Positions 1 through 8,341 of a DNA stretch of 64,000 bases are shown here, piece after piece. The position numbers were made by a program, and so were the translations under genes. Below the pieces are notes generated by a model. That model had not been told where the DNA came from and made no database searches. It saw only the letters and a program-made list of their open reading frames with translations. Numbering within the stretch: the first letter of the stretch is position 1; each line of letters starts with the position of its first letter. The DNA is from G963676655 sp963676655 (lineage in GTDB: Bacteria > Verrucomicrobiota > Lentisphaeria > Victivallales > Victivallaceae). Where the stretch lies: the NCBI GenBank assembly GCA_963676655.2, contig CAXXKX010000003.1:4464001-4528000 (forward strand), in the 5' to 3' direction.

Positions 1-777
1 GGCAACCAGGTCTTTGGAAGCTTCAAGCATGGTCATCGAAACGTCGCGCAAAGCCTTGACTTCCGGGTATTTTTTCGCCAGTGCCGCCGCGACATTTTCG
101 CAGCTTTTGCGCCTGACGTTGTAATCGGAATCGGCCAGATTGTGCTTGACCATCGAGTTTGCCACGATCAACATGCAGTCGTCCGGCAGTGGAGCGGTGC
201 CGATAACTTCGTCGGTCCGGAAATCAGAGTGAATCAACGCGTTGTGCCGGCCGAAAATACTGCTGAACTGGTCGAGCAGGCCGGTTTGGGCGCCAACGTA
301 ATTATTCTCGCTGCCCTGGCCGATACGAGCCCATTCGGCTTTCGGCAGATCAATGCCGAAGGTTTCGGCGAACGCGAAAGACGCGGCCACTTCAAGCGCG
401 GCTGAACTGCTCATTCCCGCCGACAAAGGCACCGTACTCAGAATTGCGCCTTGAAACGCGCCGATTTCAATCCCGCGTTTACTCAGCTCGCAGATTACGC
501 CTTTAATGTAATTTGTCCAGTCTTTCGGGCGCGGCGTGGCGATGTCGTCGAGATTGAATTCGACAACGCTGCCGTCGCGAAAATCGCGCATAGTGCAGTC
601 GCGTCCTTCGATTGGCGCGATCGCGAACTCTGTGGCCTGGCCGACGGCTGCGCTCAGCACGAAGCCCTCATTGTAATCGGTATGGTTGCCGAGAATTTCA
701 AGTCGGCCCGGAGCCCGGGATACCGCTACGGGTCTTTTGCCGTAGGCTTCCTCGAACAGTTTTATAATTTCACTCAT
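1..777 (-). CDS. galK: Galactokinase, GHMP kinase family (3' end outside window)
   Basis: Phosphorylates galactose to galactose-1-phosphate with ATP, the first committed step of the Leloir pathway, in the cytoplasm. The translation begins MSEIIKLFEEAYGK and contains the galactokinase signature RAPGRLEILGNHTDYNEG near residues 20-40 and the GHMP ATP-binding motif PLSAGMSSSAALE near residue 120. The 259 codons seen are open to the window edge, so about a third of a normal 380-430 aa enzyme is missing at the C-terminus. The ATG is preceded by an AAGGA ribosome site. The upstream neighbour on the same strand is a hexose-phosphate mutarotase, which fits a galactose/hexose role. Start and family are clear. 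Confidence 0.95.
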   Translation of the reverse strand, partial: MSEIIKLFEEAYGKRPVAVSRAPGRLEILGNHTDYNEGFVLSAAVGQATEFAIAPIEGRDCTMRDFRDGSVVEFNLDDIATPRPKDWTNYIKGVICELSKRGIEIGAFQGAILSTVPLSAGMSSSAALEVAASFAFAETFGIDLPKAEWARIGQGSENNYVGAQTGLLDQFSSIFGRHNALIHSDFRTDEVIGTAPLPDDCMLIVANSMVKHNLADSDYNVRRKSCENVAAALAKKYPEVKALRDVSMTMLEASKDLVA

Positions 778-859
778 TTTTATTCCTTTTTTGCTGTATA
801 ATATACTTTCAACGTTGTTCTGCGCAATGCTTGCGCTCAATTCGTTGTTAACTATCTCT

Positions 860-885
860 AACTTTCAACCTTCAACCTTCAACTT
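860..885. repeat. Heptad tandem repeat between galK and the mutarotase
   Basis: Three and a half tandem 7-bp units (AACTTTC, AACCTTC, AACCTTC, AACTT) just past the mutarotase stop. The unit is the reverse complement of the GTTGAAA heptad array found downstream in this window near 4.7 kb. Confidence 0.7.
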
Positions 886-1751
886 ATTATGGTTGTCAAA
901 GTGTGTGATTGGCCCGGTTTGACGCTTCTGGCGTCGTTTTGGGCGTTAGTTGTTTCAATGCAAACCATTTCCGGGTATTCGCTGTCGCCGTAATCCGGCA
1001 TTCTAGCCGCTTTCTCAATCCACGGATTCCAGACCACGGTAGATTTGCTGCCCTGCTTGGCGATAGATATTTTACGCTCAAACCCTGGATCGTCAATGGT
1101 GCATGTAGCGTCGGTATTGAGATAGACATTGTCGAATTCTTCAGTTATTTTTATTGCGCCGTCCTGAGTTTTCTCCGTATCTACCAACGTATCGAGGAAA
1201 CGGGTGTTTTCCAGTCCGGAGATTGTGATATCCGCGACATTTGAGACCGCGAAATAATTGTGCAGCGCGGCGGTAAAACATAATTCCTCATCACCGGTGT
1301 TTTCAACAATCAGTGAGACGGTCAATTTTTCCGCCACTTCAACTTTGATTTGCGCTTTAAAGGCATAATCCCACATCTTGCGGGTGCAGGGATTGTCGTT
1401 CAGTTCCAGAACGATATATGCGCCGCCGTTTTCCAGTTCGCCGGTTTCCACCACTTCCCATTCGGATATACGGGCAAAACCGTGTGACGGCAGTTCTTTA
1501 TTCCATGAGCAACCACCGAACCAGGGCCAGCAGACCGGGATGCCGCCGCGAATCGGCTTGCCGGGTTCGTACCAGCTTTTTTTGCTGCACCAGAGCAGAT
1601 CTTTTTTGCCGTTCGGGACATAACTCAGGACGTGGGCGCCGTGCAGTGTTACTTGTGCTGTTGCCATCGGCGTGGTTATTTCGGCCATCATCAAACCGCC
1701 GGAGCCGGGTACGAACTTAATCTTATTTTCAATTTCAAATTGCTTCATCAT
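879..1751 (-). CDS. D-hexose-6-phosphate mutarotase (YeaD-like aldose 1-epimerase family)
   Basis: Expected to interconvert alpha and beta anomers of hexose-6-phosphates in the cytoplasm. The 290 aa length is typical of the YeaD/YMR099c group. Visible family features are RGGIPVCWPWFG at residues 68-79, PSHGFAR near 89-93, the catalytic-histidine segment ALHNYF (His164) and the catalytic-glutamate segment EMVCIETTNA (Glu266). No signal peptide is seen. It lies about 100 bp upstream of galK on the same strand, probably co-transcribed. Two adjacent ATGs open the frame; the choice changes the protein by one residue only. The heptad repeat overlaps its last codons. Confidence 0.9.
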   Translation of the reverse strand: MMKQFEIENKIKFVPGSGGLMMAEITTPMATAQVTLHGAHVLSYVPNGKKDLLWCSKKSWYEPGKPIRGGIPVCWPWFGGCSWNKELPSHGFARISEWEVVETGELENGGAYIVLELNDNPCTRKMWDYAFKAQIKVEVAEKLTVSLIVENTGDEELCFTAALHNYFAVSNVADITISGLENTRFLDTLVDTEKTQDGAIKITEEFDNVYLNTDATCTIDDPGFERKISIAKQGSKSTVVWNPWIEKAARMPDYGDSEYPEMVCIETTNAQNDARSVKPGQSHTLTTIIS

Positions 1752-1865
1752 TAGTCTCTCTCATTTTAGGATTCAAATAGCTGATTACTTGAATCCCACA
1801 TTTTAAATTATCGCTATGCTTCGGCTTTCAGCCGGCCTCTACGGCTTCGCTTTCATCCTAATTTC

Positions 1866-1886
1866 TAATTCTTAATTCTTAATTCT
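1866..1886. repeat. Heptad tandem repeat TAATTCT x3
   Basis: Three perfect TAATTCT units in the gap between the MBL-fold hydrolase and the mutarotase. It is the second of three 7-bp arrays on this gene cluster; no function is visible. Confidence 0.7.
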
Positions 1887-1890
1887 TAAT

Positions 1891-2493
1891 TTAACCAAGG
1901 TACGGGTTACATTTTTTTTCCGCGCCGATAGTCGTGCCCGGACCGTGTCCCGGATAAACTTTCAGGTCATCCGGCAGGATCATCAGTTCGTTTTTGATTG
2001 ATTTTATCAATGTATTGTGATTCCCGCCGGGCAGGTCGGTCCGTCCGACCGAACCGGCAAACAAAGTATCGCCGCAGAACAAGTCGTTGCCGAAGCGATA
2101 GCAGACACAACCAGGGCTATGACCGGGAGTGTGGATCAATTCAAAATCCGGATTTGGGATTTCCCCGGTGCATTCCGGCAAATTCTCCGCCGCCGGCAGA
2201 TACGGCAGCAGTTGATTGTACGGGCTGTAATAAAATTCCTGGTCATCGGGATGGACCAGAACATATTTGACGCCAAGTTTTTCGTAGACTCCGGGTACGC
2301 CCCGGATATGGTCGACATGGACATGAGTCAGCAGGATAATCGCTTCATCATAATCGAATTCCGCCGCCGCGGCGACTACCCGGTCAGCGTCGTCGCCCGG
2401 ATCGATGATGTAGAGTCGACGACTTTCCGCTACCGGTACCAGGTAGCAGTTAACTTCAAACATTCCAACTGTAATTACTTTGAATTTTGCCAT
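1891..2493 (-). CDS. MBL-fold metallo-hydrolase, glyoxalase II-like
   Basis: A 200 aa single-domain metallo-beta-lactamase-fold hydrolase. The metal-binding set is complete: THVHVDH at residues 56-62 (H57, H59, D61, H62), GHSPG with H125, GDTLF with D142 and PGHGPGT with H183. Proteins of this size and motif set are usually annotated as hydroxyacylglutathione hydrolase-like thioesterases, but the substrate cannot be read from the sequence. The ATG chosen has AAGAAG 3-8 bases upstream; an in-frame ATG 14 codons earlier (2535) adds a non-conserved leader and is less likely. It is cytoplasmic and lies on the same strand as the BI-1 gene. Confidence 0.88.
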   Translation of the reverse strand: MAKFKVITVGMFEVNCYLVPVAESRRLYIIDPGDDADRVVAAAAEFDYDEAIILLTHVHVDHIRGVPGVYEKLGVKYVLVHPDDQEFYYSPYNQLLPYLPAAENLPECTGEIPNPDFELIHTPGHSPGCVCYRFGNDLFCGDTLFAGSVGRTDLPGGNHNTLIKSIKNELMILPDDLKVYPGHGPGTTIGAEKKCNPYLG

Positions 2494-2578
2494 TAATCTT
2501 CTTTTATATATTATATACTGAATCCCGCTCCGCATGACGGAACGAGAAGCTTATGCTGCTTGGTATTGCTTGACGGAA

Positions 2579-3337
2579 TTATCTGCGGCCGCCGCCAAAA
2601 ATGCGCAGCAGAAACAGGAACATATTGATAAAATCCAGATAAAGCGTCAAAGCGCCGAAGATCGCGTATTTCTGTCCGCTGTCCGAATTAGCCAGGCCCA
2701 TATCCATTTCCATTGCCGCATTCTTTATCTTCTGGGTATCCCAGGCGGTCAGGCCAGTAAAGATGATCACCCCGATAATAGATATGACATAGTCCATCTT
2801 CGGACTTTGTATAAACCAGTTAGCAATCATCGCGATAATTATGCCGATCAGGCCCATGGTGCAAATTCCACCGATGCCGCTTAGATCTTTTTTAGTAACA
2901 TAGCCGACAATACTGGTTGCGCCGAACATCCCGGCGGTGATTCCGAAAACTAATCCAATTGTCCCAAGTTGATAAGCAAAAAATATCACTGAAAGAGTAA
3001 TACCGTTAAGTGCCGCGAAAAGCAAAAAACCAAATTTAGCTCCTGCTGAAGTCATGGTTTGGGCGCGTGCGGTCAAAACAATAACGGTTATAAATTCAGC
3101 AATGATCAAGCCATAAAACATAATCTTGTTTGCGAGAAAAATATTTGTCAGTGCCGGGGTATGCGAGACCATCCAGGCCAGCACCGCGCTCAGCACCAGG
3201 CCGCCGCACATCCAGCCGTAGACCCGGTTGATAAAGTTAGTAGCTCCCGCTCCGGCCATTTCAACCGGCACCGCGTTATTAAAGCGGTCATATTCGGCAT
3301 TAGCTCGATTGTAACTGTTGTGATCGTAATCCTGCAT
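2579..3337 (-). CDS. Bax inhibitor-1/YccA family membrane protein
   Basis: A 252 aa integral membrane protein with about seven hydrophobic segments after a hydrophilic N-terminus of some 35 residues. The ending LTLYLDFINMFLFLLRIFG is the hallmark C-terminus of the BI-1/YbhL/YccA (TMBIM) family, with conserved Asp in the last helices. Bacterial members act as inner-membrane calcium- or pH-linked channels or stress modulators; the exact role here is unknown. A very strong ribosome site (AAAGGAGGA) precedes the ATG. The gene starts 15 bp after aroA and is probably co-transcribed with it. Confidence 0.92.
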   Translation of the reverse strand: MQDYDHNSYNRANAEYDRFNNAVPVEMAGAGATNFINRVYGWMCGGLVLSAVLAWMVSHTPALTNIFLANKIMFYGLIIAEFITVIVLTARAQTMTSAGAKFGFLLFAALNGITLSVIFFAYQLGTIGLVFGITAGMFGATSIVGYVTKKDLSGIGGICTMGLIGIIIAMIANWFIQSPKMDYVISIIGVIIFTGLTAWDTQKIKNAAMEMDMGLANSDSGQKYAIFGALTLYLDFINMFLFLLRIFGGGRR

Positions 3338-3352
3338 TTTTATATCCTCCTT

Positions 3353-4621
3353 TTATTGTTCGGTGATATCTGCATTAATCATAGTGAAATCCCTGATGAA
3401 CTCAGGATAGGTAACGGTCGCTGCCTCGATGTTTCGGACGATTGTTGTGCCTTCGGCGGCCAGCCCGGCCACGGTCATTGCCATGCCGATCCGGTGGTCT
3501 CCATAGCTCTCAACTTCGGCTCCGAGCAGAGGTCCGCCTAGAATTACCATGCCGTCGGCAAGTTCCTCGACTTGTGCTCCCATTTTGCGCAGTTCGCGGG
3601 TCATGCACTCGATCCGGTCGGTTTCCTTGATTCTGGCTTGCGGCACGTTGACCAGTCTGGTTTCGCCTTCGGCTAAAGCTCCGGCCACAGCCATGATCGG
3701 CAGTGCGTCGGGGGTCGCGTTCAGGTCGATAGTCACGCCTTTGAGGCGTTTCGGGCCGGTTACTGTGGTAATTTCATGGCCCCGGTTGATTTTGGTTCCC
3801 ATTAATTCAAAATATTCAAATACTGCTTTATCGCCCTGAGTGTCGCTGAAATCGAGGTTCCGGATATTCAGACTGCTGCCGGTAACCGCCGCCGCGCCAA
3901 GCGGAAAGGCCGCGGTCGAGAAATCGGCTGGAATGATCGTTTCAAACGGTTTGAATTGCTGGTTGCCGGGGATGACGAACCGGGTCATATCGCCTTGCGG
4001 CATACAGTATTTGACGCCGAGCCGATCCAGCCAGGCTAAAGTCATTTCAACATAGGGTTGCTCATTCAGATTGACCACTTCGATATCGCTTTCGCCGTCA
4101 AGCAGCGGCGTTAGAAACAACAATGCGGTCAGGAATTGCGAACTGGTGCCGTCAACCGTAACTTTACCGGCTTTTGCCGGACCGGTCAGTGTGAACGGGC
4201 ATTTGCCGTTGTTAGATTCCACCTGAACACCAAGCTGTGCCAGGGCGTTAAGCAGTTGTCCCATTGGCCGGGTCCGCAAAGAGGCGTCGCCGTCAAAGGT
4301 AACCGCTCCGTCACATGTGGCGCAGACTGCCGCGAGGATACGGGTTCCGGTGCCGGAGTTGTTCATATTGATTACTCCGGCTGGCGCGACCGGACCGCCT
4401 TTACCGGTAATCTCCCAGCAGTCTTCGTGGCGAACAACTTTCGCGCCCAGTATAGTGGCGGCATTGAGGGCGGAAAGCGTATCTTCCGCGATCAGAGGCG
4501 CGATTAATTTACTGGTGCCGTTGGAACACAAAGCGGCCGCGACCCCGCGGATCGTATGGGATTTTGATCCCGGAACCGCGATTTCACCGGATATTTTAGA
4601 TTTTTTTACTGTAATATTCAT
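3353..4621 (-). CDS. aroA: 3-phosphoshikimate 1-carboxyvinyltransferase (EPSP synthase)
   Basis: Joins phosphoenolpyruvate to shikimate-3-phosphate in the chorismate pathway. The 422 aa protein shows the N-terminal substrate motif AVPGSKSHTIR, MNNSGTGTR near residue 90, DGTSSQFLTALL, FSTAAFPLGAAA, LPIMAVAGALAEG, RIKETDRI and the C-terminal SYGDHRIGMAMTVAGLA, all diagnostic. The ATG giving MNITVKKS is preferred; a TTG six codons upstream is possible. No other aromatic pathway gene is adjacent. It heads a minus-strand run with the BI-1 gene. Confidence 0.96.
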   Translation of the reverse strand: MNITVKKSKISGEIAVPGSKSHTIRGVAAALCSNGTSKLIAPLIAEDTLSALNAATILGAKVVRHEDCWEITGKGGPVAPAGVINMNNSGTGTRILAAVCATCDGAVTFDGDASLRTRPMGQLLNALAQLGVQVESNNGKCPFTLTGPAKAGKVTVDGTSSQFLTALLFLTPLLDGESDIEVVNLNEQPYVEMTLAWLDRLGVKYCMPQGDMTRFVIPGNQQFKPFETIIPADFSTAAFPLGAAAVTGSSLNIRNLDFSDTQGDKAVFEYFELMGTKINRGHEITTVTGPKRLKGVTIDLNATPDALPIMAVAGALAEGETRLVNVPQARIKETDRIECMTRELRKMGAQVEELADGMVILGGPLLGAEVESYGDHRIGMAMTVAGLAAEGTTIVRNIEAATVTYPEFIRDFTMINADITEQ

Positions 4622-4708
4622 AATACTGGTAAGATACAACCGCCACGCCGAAAATCAACCCTGACGCCGCTTTTTGAAGTAATTATATTTACCGCCATGA
4701 TGGCTTGA

Positions 4709-4743
4709 GTTGAAAGCTTAAAGTTGAACGTTGAAAGTTGAAA
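4709..4743. repeat. Heptad tandem repeat, GTTGAAA-type, five units
   Basis: Five contiguous 7-mers: GTTGAAA, GCTTAAA, GTTGAAC, GTTGAAA, GTTGAAA. They lie upstream of aroA. The unit is the reverse complement of the array next to galK. Confidence 0.7.
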
Positions 4744-4904
4744 GCAATGTGAAAACACACATCACGCCGGTAGTGAATTAACTGGTAGCATGTTGCCAAA
4801 TACATAATGAATATTCAATTGATCGCCTGCTTTTCCTTGTGAAAACCTGAAATAACGGAATGTTAGGAGTATTTTGGTGGGGTGTGCTGATGATATGATG
4901 TTAA

Positions 4905-5060
4905 TTGAGGGGCGCTTTGCCCCTCAAACTCCCTCCGCGCCTTACGCAGGCAGCGCAAGGATTTCATCCTTGATCTTGATTTACAGGCTTTAAGTTGTGT
5001 TACAACTCAAAGCGGAGTTTTTTTCTGCGCTATCGCTTGGCGGGGCACCCATCGTGCCCC
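4905..5060. repeat. REP-like cluster of perfect hairpins
   Basis: A non-coding stretch with three perfect stem-loops: TTGAGGGGC/GCCCCTCAA (9-bp stem, loop GCTTT), CAAGGAT/ATCCTTG (3-nt loop) and GGGGCAC/GTGCCCC (5-nt loop), plus a weaker GTTGT/ACAAC pair followed by a T run. The rest of the 4622-5475 gap shows no gene. Such clusters are typical REP/BIME-like elements; a RAYT-type transposase that could act on them is encoded at 62196. Confidence 0.6.
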
Positions 5061-5475
5061 TGCACCCCTTCCGCTTTACCACTTGACTTGCTTCCCAAAG
5101 ATAATACATTATTTTATCAGTGCACCCTTTTAGTTGTTGATTAATGATTTTATGATTAAGCTTTTACAATTTATTTACAGTCAAGCCGTCTAACTATTTC
5201 TATGGCGGAAAAACAATATACTGTTTAACCCGCTTTTTTGCCAATAGGTGTTGCACTTCAGACTTTAATCTAGCGTTGAGAGTTAATTAATGGCTTAATT
5301 GCTAATGGCTTACGTCTTTTTAATAATCAATCTGTCTGATTATTTTCATAAACTGCAGCAACACTTTGCGAACCTTGTTGCACCATTTGTAATGTCTGAT
5401 GATAAGAGATATATTCAAACCGGTTCAGGAAGAGCGGTATGTGATGTAATAAGGTTATGGAAAAATATAAAATAC

Positions 5476-5973
5476 ATGAATGAATCAAATACAGGTCACT
5501 TGATAAACGTTATTATCAACGGAGAGTGGAGCGACAAAGTTGATGCGGGCGACATTCTGGTGGAGAATCCCACAGCAGAAATAGTGGGAAAATTAATTGG
5601 TCTGCTGGATAGTAATGATGGGTATGTTCGCAATGCGTCCGCCCTGGCATTAAGGGAAATCGGAGACAATACTGCCGTGAGTCCTTTGTTGAAGGCAATT
5701 CATAAAAAAGAAAATATGAATAATCGCGGAACTTTGGTATATGCGCTTGAAAATCTTGACTGCAGCCGACATTTTATGACAATCTTTGCGTTGGCTCTTG
5801 CGGATAGTTTTGAGGTTAAGATGTCGGCTATGGACATTTTGCATGAACAAGGTTTTTATATTGATGACGATGATTGTTTGAAGGCGCAGTCAATGTTGGA
5901 TGCTTCCGATATTGATGAGGAAGAATATGAAATGCTGCGATCCCTGCTGGATAGTTTGCATGACGAAAAATAA
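5476..5973 (+). CDS. HEAT-repeat protein
   Basis: A protein of about 165 aa with helical HEAT/PBS-lyase-type repeats: VGKLIGLLDSNDGYVRNASALALREIGD followed by AVSPLLKAIHKKEN and a third degenerate repeat. It ends in an acidic tail (DDDD, DIDEEEYE). These repeats usually mediate protein-protein contacts; no catalytic residues are seen. The start is uncertain. The reading frame continues upstream to a TTG at 5299, with another ATG at 5392, but that leader has no repeat character and no good ribosome site, so the ATG before NESNTGHL is preferred. It is flanked on both sides by palindromic repeat elements, with the downstream one starting at its stop codon. Confidence 0.65.
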   Translation: MNESNTGHLINVIINGEWSDKVDAGDILVENPTAEIVGKLIGLLDSNDGYVRNASALALREIGDNTAVSPLLKAIHKKENMNNRGTLVYALENLDCSRHFMTIFALALADSFEVKMSAMDILHEQGFYIDDDDCLKAQSMLDASDIDEEEYEMLRSLLDSLHDEK

Positions 5974-6278
5974 AATTTGGCTCTTTCGGTGTTTTCATGG
6001 ATAAACCATAATTCAATGATTTTTCCTTTTTTTTATTGCAGACTCACAGCCTGCCGTTGTTTTTTTCTTGTTTACCCCGGGCGTAGCCCGGGGCTTTGTT
6101 CTTTCAGGCCTATGGCCTGGTGGTCTCTTATCTTCTTCAGTCCCGTAGGGGCGCAATATCACAGCCTTGGGCAACGCCCGGGGTATCTGATTTACACCTT
6201 AAATGGAGGTTGTAAGTCTGCAATAAAACGAATTCGTAAAGCCCCATCCACGGAAACACCGAAAGAACCTAAAATTTT
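5972..6278. repeat. MITE-like element with long imperfect inverted ends and a hairpin core
   Basis: The two ends are inverted copies: 5981-6002 against 6246-6267 (19 of 22 identical) and, further inside, 6031-6048 against 6211-6228 (17 of 18). Between them lie CCCCGGGC-GTA-GCCCGGGG, CAGGCC-TAT-GGCCTG, CCC-GTA-GGG and GGGC-AAC-GCCC, four hairpins with three-nucleotide loops. It starts on the stop codon of the HEAT gene. Short open frames inside it have no protein character. Confidence 0.6.
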
Positions 6279-6399
6279 TCTTCGAGTTTCTTAAAGAACT
6301 TTCGTTGACACAAGCTGCATTTCTACGTGACTTACAAGAATGTTTTCTGCTGAAATTGCCTGAAAAAATACGAAAAAAGAAAATTTTTGCAATGAGCTG

Positions 6400-6427
6400 T
6401 TGACAAATCTTTGATGCATTGTATACT
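6400..6427 (+). promoter_or_regulatory. Sigma-70-type promoter of the first GntR regulator
   Basis: TTGACA, a 16-bp spacer and TATACT, 43 bp before the regulator's start codon. No convincing inverted repeat is visible between it and the gene. Confidence 0.6.
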
Positions 6428-6470
6428 TATAAGAGAAGTTAAAAATAAACATTGTTTTTTTTAGGTCTGT

Positions 6471-7490
6471 ATGAATAAGTTATTGAAATACAATGAAGCG
6501 AAACTGAAAGTACTCAAACGAATTGCGGAATTGAATCTCAAACCGGGAGACGCGCTGCCCTCACAGGGGAAGCTCGTTGCGGGAGAGCGCTTCAGTATGA
6601 TCAGCTTGCGCCGGGCTTTGACTGATTTGGAGGCTGACGGCGTAATAGAGAAGCGTCAGGGTTGTCCGATGCGGCTCACCGCCAATTTTCATCAGGCTTC
6701 GTTCCAATGCACAGTGGCGTACATAAATATTTGCAATGCTATTCCGCCGGGTTTTACTGTCAGCAACCGTCCGGTTAAATCTGATCTGGTTTCATTCTTT
6801 ACAGAGCACGGTATTCGGCTTGAAGCTATAACCACTACCAAGCCAACAGAGGAAGTGACGGCAAAACTGGCTGGAGTTGTCGGGGTAATCCTTTGCGGCT
6901 GGATTACGAGGGAATGGGTTGATTTTCTCCGGGTCTTCAAAATTCCGGTGATTGTTGTCGGTAACAACCCGTTTCCCGAGGAGTTTTCCGGAGTGTCAAA
7001 CGACTGGCCGGCGGCAGTTGATTTGCTTTACGACGAGCTTGAAAAGCGCGGCGCCAGGCGTATCGCGTTTCTCAACAGTTCGGAACGCTATTATCCGACG
7101 CATGGGATGTATGAGGCATTTCGCCGCCGCACCCCAGATTTTACGGAGTCGATGGTGCTGTGTTGCGATTACCTTGACGGCTCCAGGGGGTTGGCCGATT
7201 TTTTGATAGCCAACCGGGACGCCGATGCTTTTCTGGTGGAAAAAGGGCTTATTTTTTCGTTCCTGGCGATAAGCCGGGAGTTTCCCGGAATGGAGAACAA
7301 AATGGTCGGGATGATCGGGGAATCAAGAATAGATTTGGATTTCAAGTTCAGCCGCATGATGATGACTTATTTTGATGACACAATATTTGTTGAGGCCGGA
7401 AAATTTTTCCTCGATGAAATCAGTTCGGAAAAGCATACCGTGTCTCATCGAATTTTGAGTCCGTCTTTGAGTTTTATGGGCATAAAATAA
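6471..7490 (+). CDS. GntR-type transcriptional regulator with LacI-like sensor domain
   Basis: A 339 aa cytoplasmic regulator. Residues 10-70 form a GntR winged helix-turn-helix (VLKRIAELNLKPGDALPSQGKL, then FSMISLRRALTDLEADGVIEKRQG). From about residue 80 the protein resembles a periplasmic-binding-protein-like sensor of the LacI/GalR group, with VVGVILCGW, PVIVVGNNPFP and GARRIAFLNSSERYYPTHGMYEAF. It probably senses a sugar or oligosaccharide. It is the first gene of a module followed at 79 bp by a prepilin-like gene and then a secreted DUF4838 enzyme. The ligand is unknown. Confidence 0.85.
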   Translation: MNKLLKYNEAKLKVLKRIAELNLKPGDALPSQGKLVAGERFSMISLRRALTDLEADGVIEKRQGCPMRLTANFHQASFQCTVAYINICNAIPPGFTVSNRPVKSDLVSFFTEHGIRLEAITTTKPTEEVTAKLAGVVGVILCGWITREWVDFLRVFKIPVIVVGNNPFPEEFSGVSNDWPAAVDLLYDELEKRGARRIAFLNSSERYYPTHGMYEAFRRRTPDFTESMVLCCDYLDGSRGLADFLIANRDADAFLVEKGLIFSFLAISREFPGMENKMVGMIGESRIDLDFKFSRMMMTYFDDTIFVEAGKFFLDEISSEKHTVSHRILSPSLSFMGIK

Positions 7491-7569
7491 GAAGTGTTAT
7501 ATTTAAGATGTAACTCACTATTAGTTAAGGATAAAATAAAAGGTTAAAAAAAAGAGGAGAAATAAAAAC

Positions 7570-8256
7570 ATGAGATTATTAAAATTCACGCTGATTGAAC
7601 TTCTGGTTGTAATAGCTATCATTGCTATTCTCGCTTCGATGTTGCTGCCGGCGTTGGGAAAGGCGCGGATGAGCAGTAAGCGGATTCATTGCGCGGCTAA
7701 TCTGGGTAATATCGGAAAATTGATTGTTACGTATTACGATGATTACGAATATATGGTTCCGAGCTCGATGAAAATCGGCAGCAACGGTTATAAATGGTGC
7801 GATATTATGTCCCAAATGTACCTTACAAGTCCGAAATATACGTCTGCCTGGAGAAAAAATAATAACTACCCGATGATGTTCGGCACCATTTTCGCGTGTG
7901 TTGAAATGTCCGATGAAAATCCGCTCAGGGTTAGTCTCGATTATTCATCATATACCTATAATCGCTATGCATTTGCACCCAATGAAAACAAAAGTCCCTG
8001 GTCGTTTCTTGATACGGTTGCCTATTATCCATTCATAAAAATGAAGAATCCGTCACGTAATTTGTTATTGATTGATGAAAATGGCAGCAAGATGGGGCAT
8101 ATTTCTCAATCGTATCATGTGAATCAGGCTTACTATGTGGACTATCGTCATGGTCGTCAAGCCAATGTACTCATGTCCGACACGCATGTTGAGACAACAA
8201 AGTACGGTGCGGCACCAAAAAATCTCAGTCTTGACGGCGGTAAAACTGTTTTTTAA
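7570..8256 (+). CDS. Prepilin-like protein, DUF1559-type (module 1)
   Basis: A 228 aa protein with a type IV pilin/pseudopilin N-terminus: short leader MRLLK, then FTLIELLVVIAIIAILASML with the conserved Glu5, forming one long hydrophobic helix. The residue before the mature Phe is Lys, not the Gly normally needed by prepilin peptidase. The body has CAANLGNIGKLIVTYYDDY and a C-terminal RHGRQANVLMSDTHV motif that recurs in the other three copies in this window. A strong GAGGAGA ribosome site precedes it. It sits between the GntR regulator and the secreted DUF4838 enzyme, so a role in export, anchoring or display of that enzyme is inferred, not shown. Confidence 0.88.
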   Translation: MRLLKFTLIELLVVIAIIAILASMLLPALGKARMSSKRIHCAANLGNIGKLIVTYYDDYEYMVPSSMKIGSNGYKWCDIMSQMYLTSPKYTSAWRKNNNYPMMFGTIFACVEMSDENPLRVSLDYSSYTYNRYAFAPNENKSPWSFLDTVAYYPFIKMKNPSRNLLLIDENGSKMGHISQSYHVNQAYYVDYRHGRQANVLMSDTHVETTKYGAAPKNLSLDGGKTVF

Positions 8257-8341
8257 ACTTACTTTATACTTATATTTTATTAAAAAAATACCGGGGCGCA
8301 GTTCGCGTTTTGATTCCGGGTAAATTATTACGGAGTTTTTT

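Noticed and set aside
5299..5475. N-terminal extension of the HEAT-repeat protein
   Set aside because: It would start at TTG without a ribosome site and the extra residues show no repeat or signal-peptide logic; kept only as an alternative.
6065..6294. Small plus-strand protein in the 6.0-6.3 kb region
   Set aside because: The frame is made of inverted repeats and GC-rich hairpins, so it is a repeat element and not a gene.
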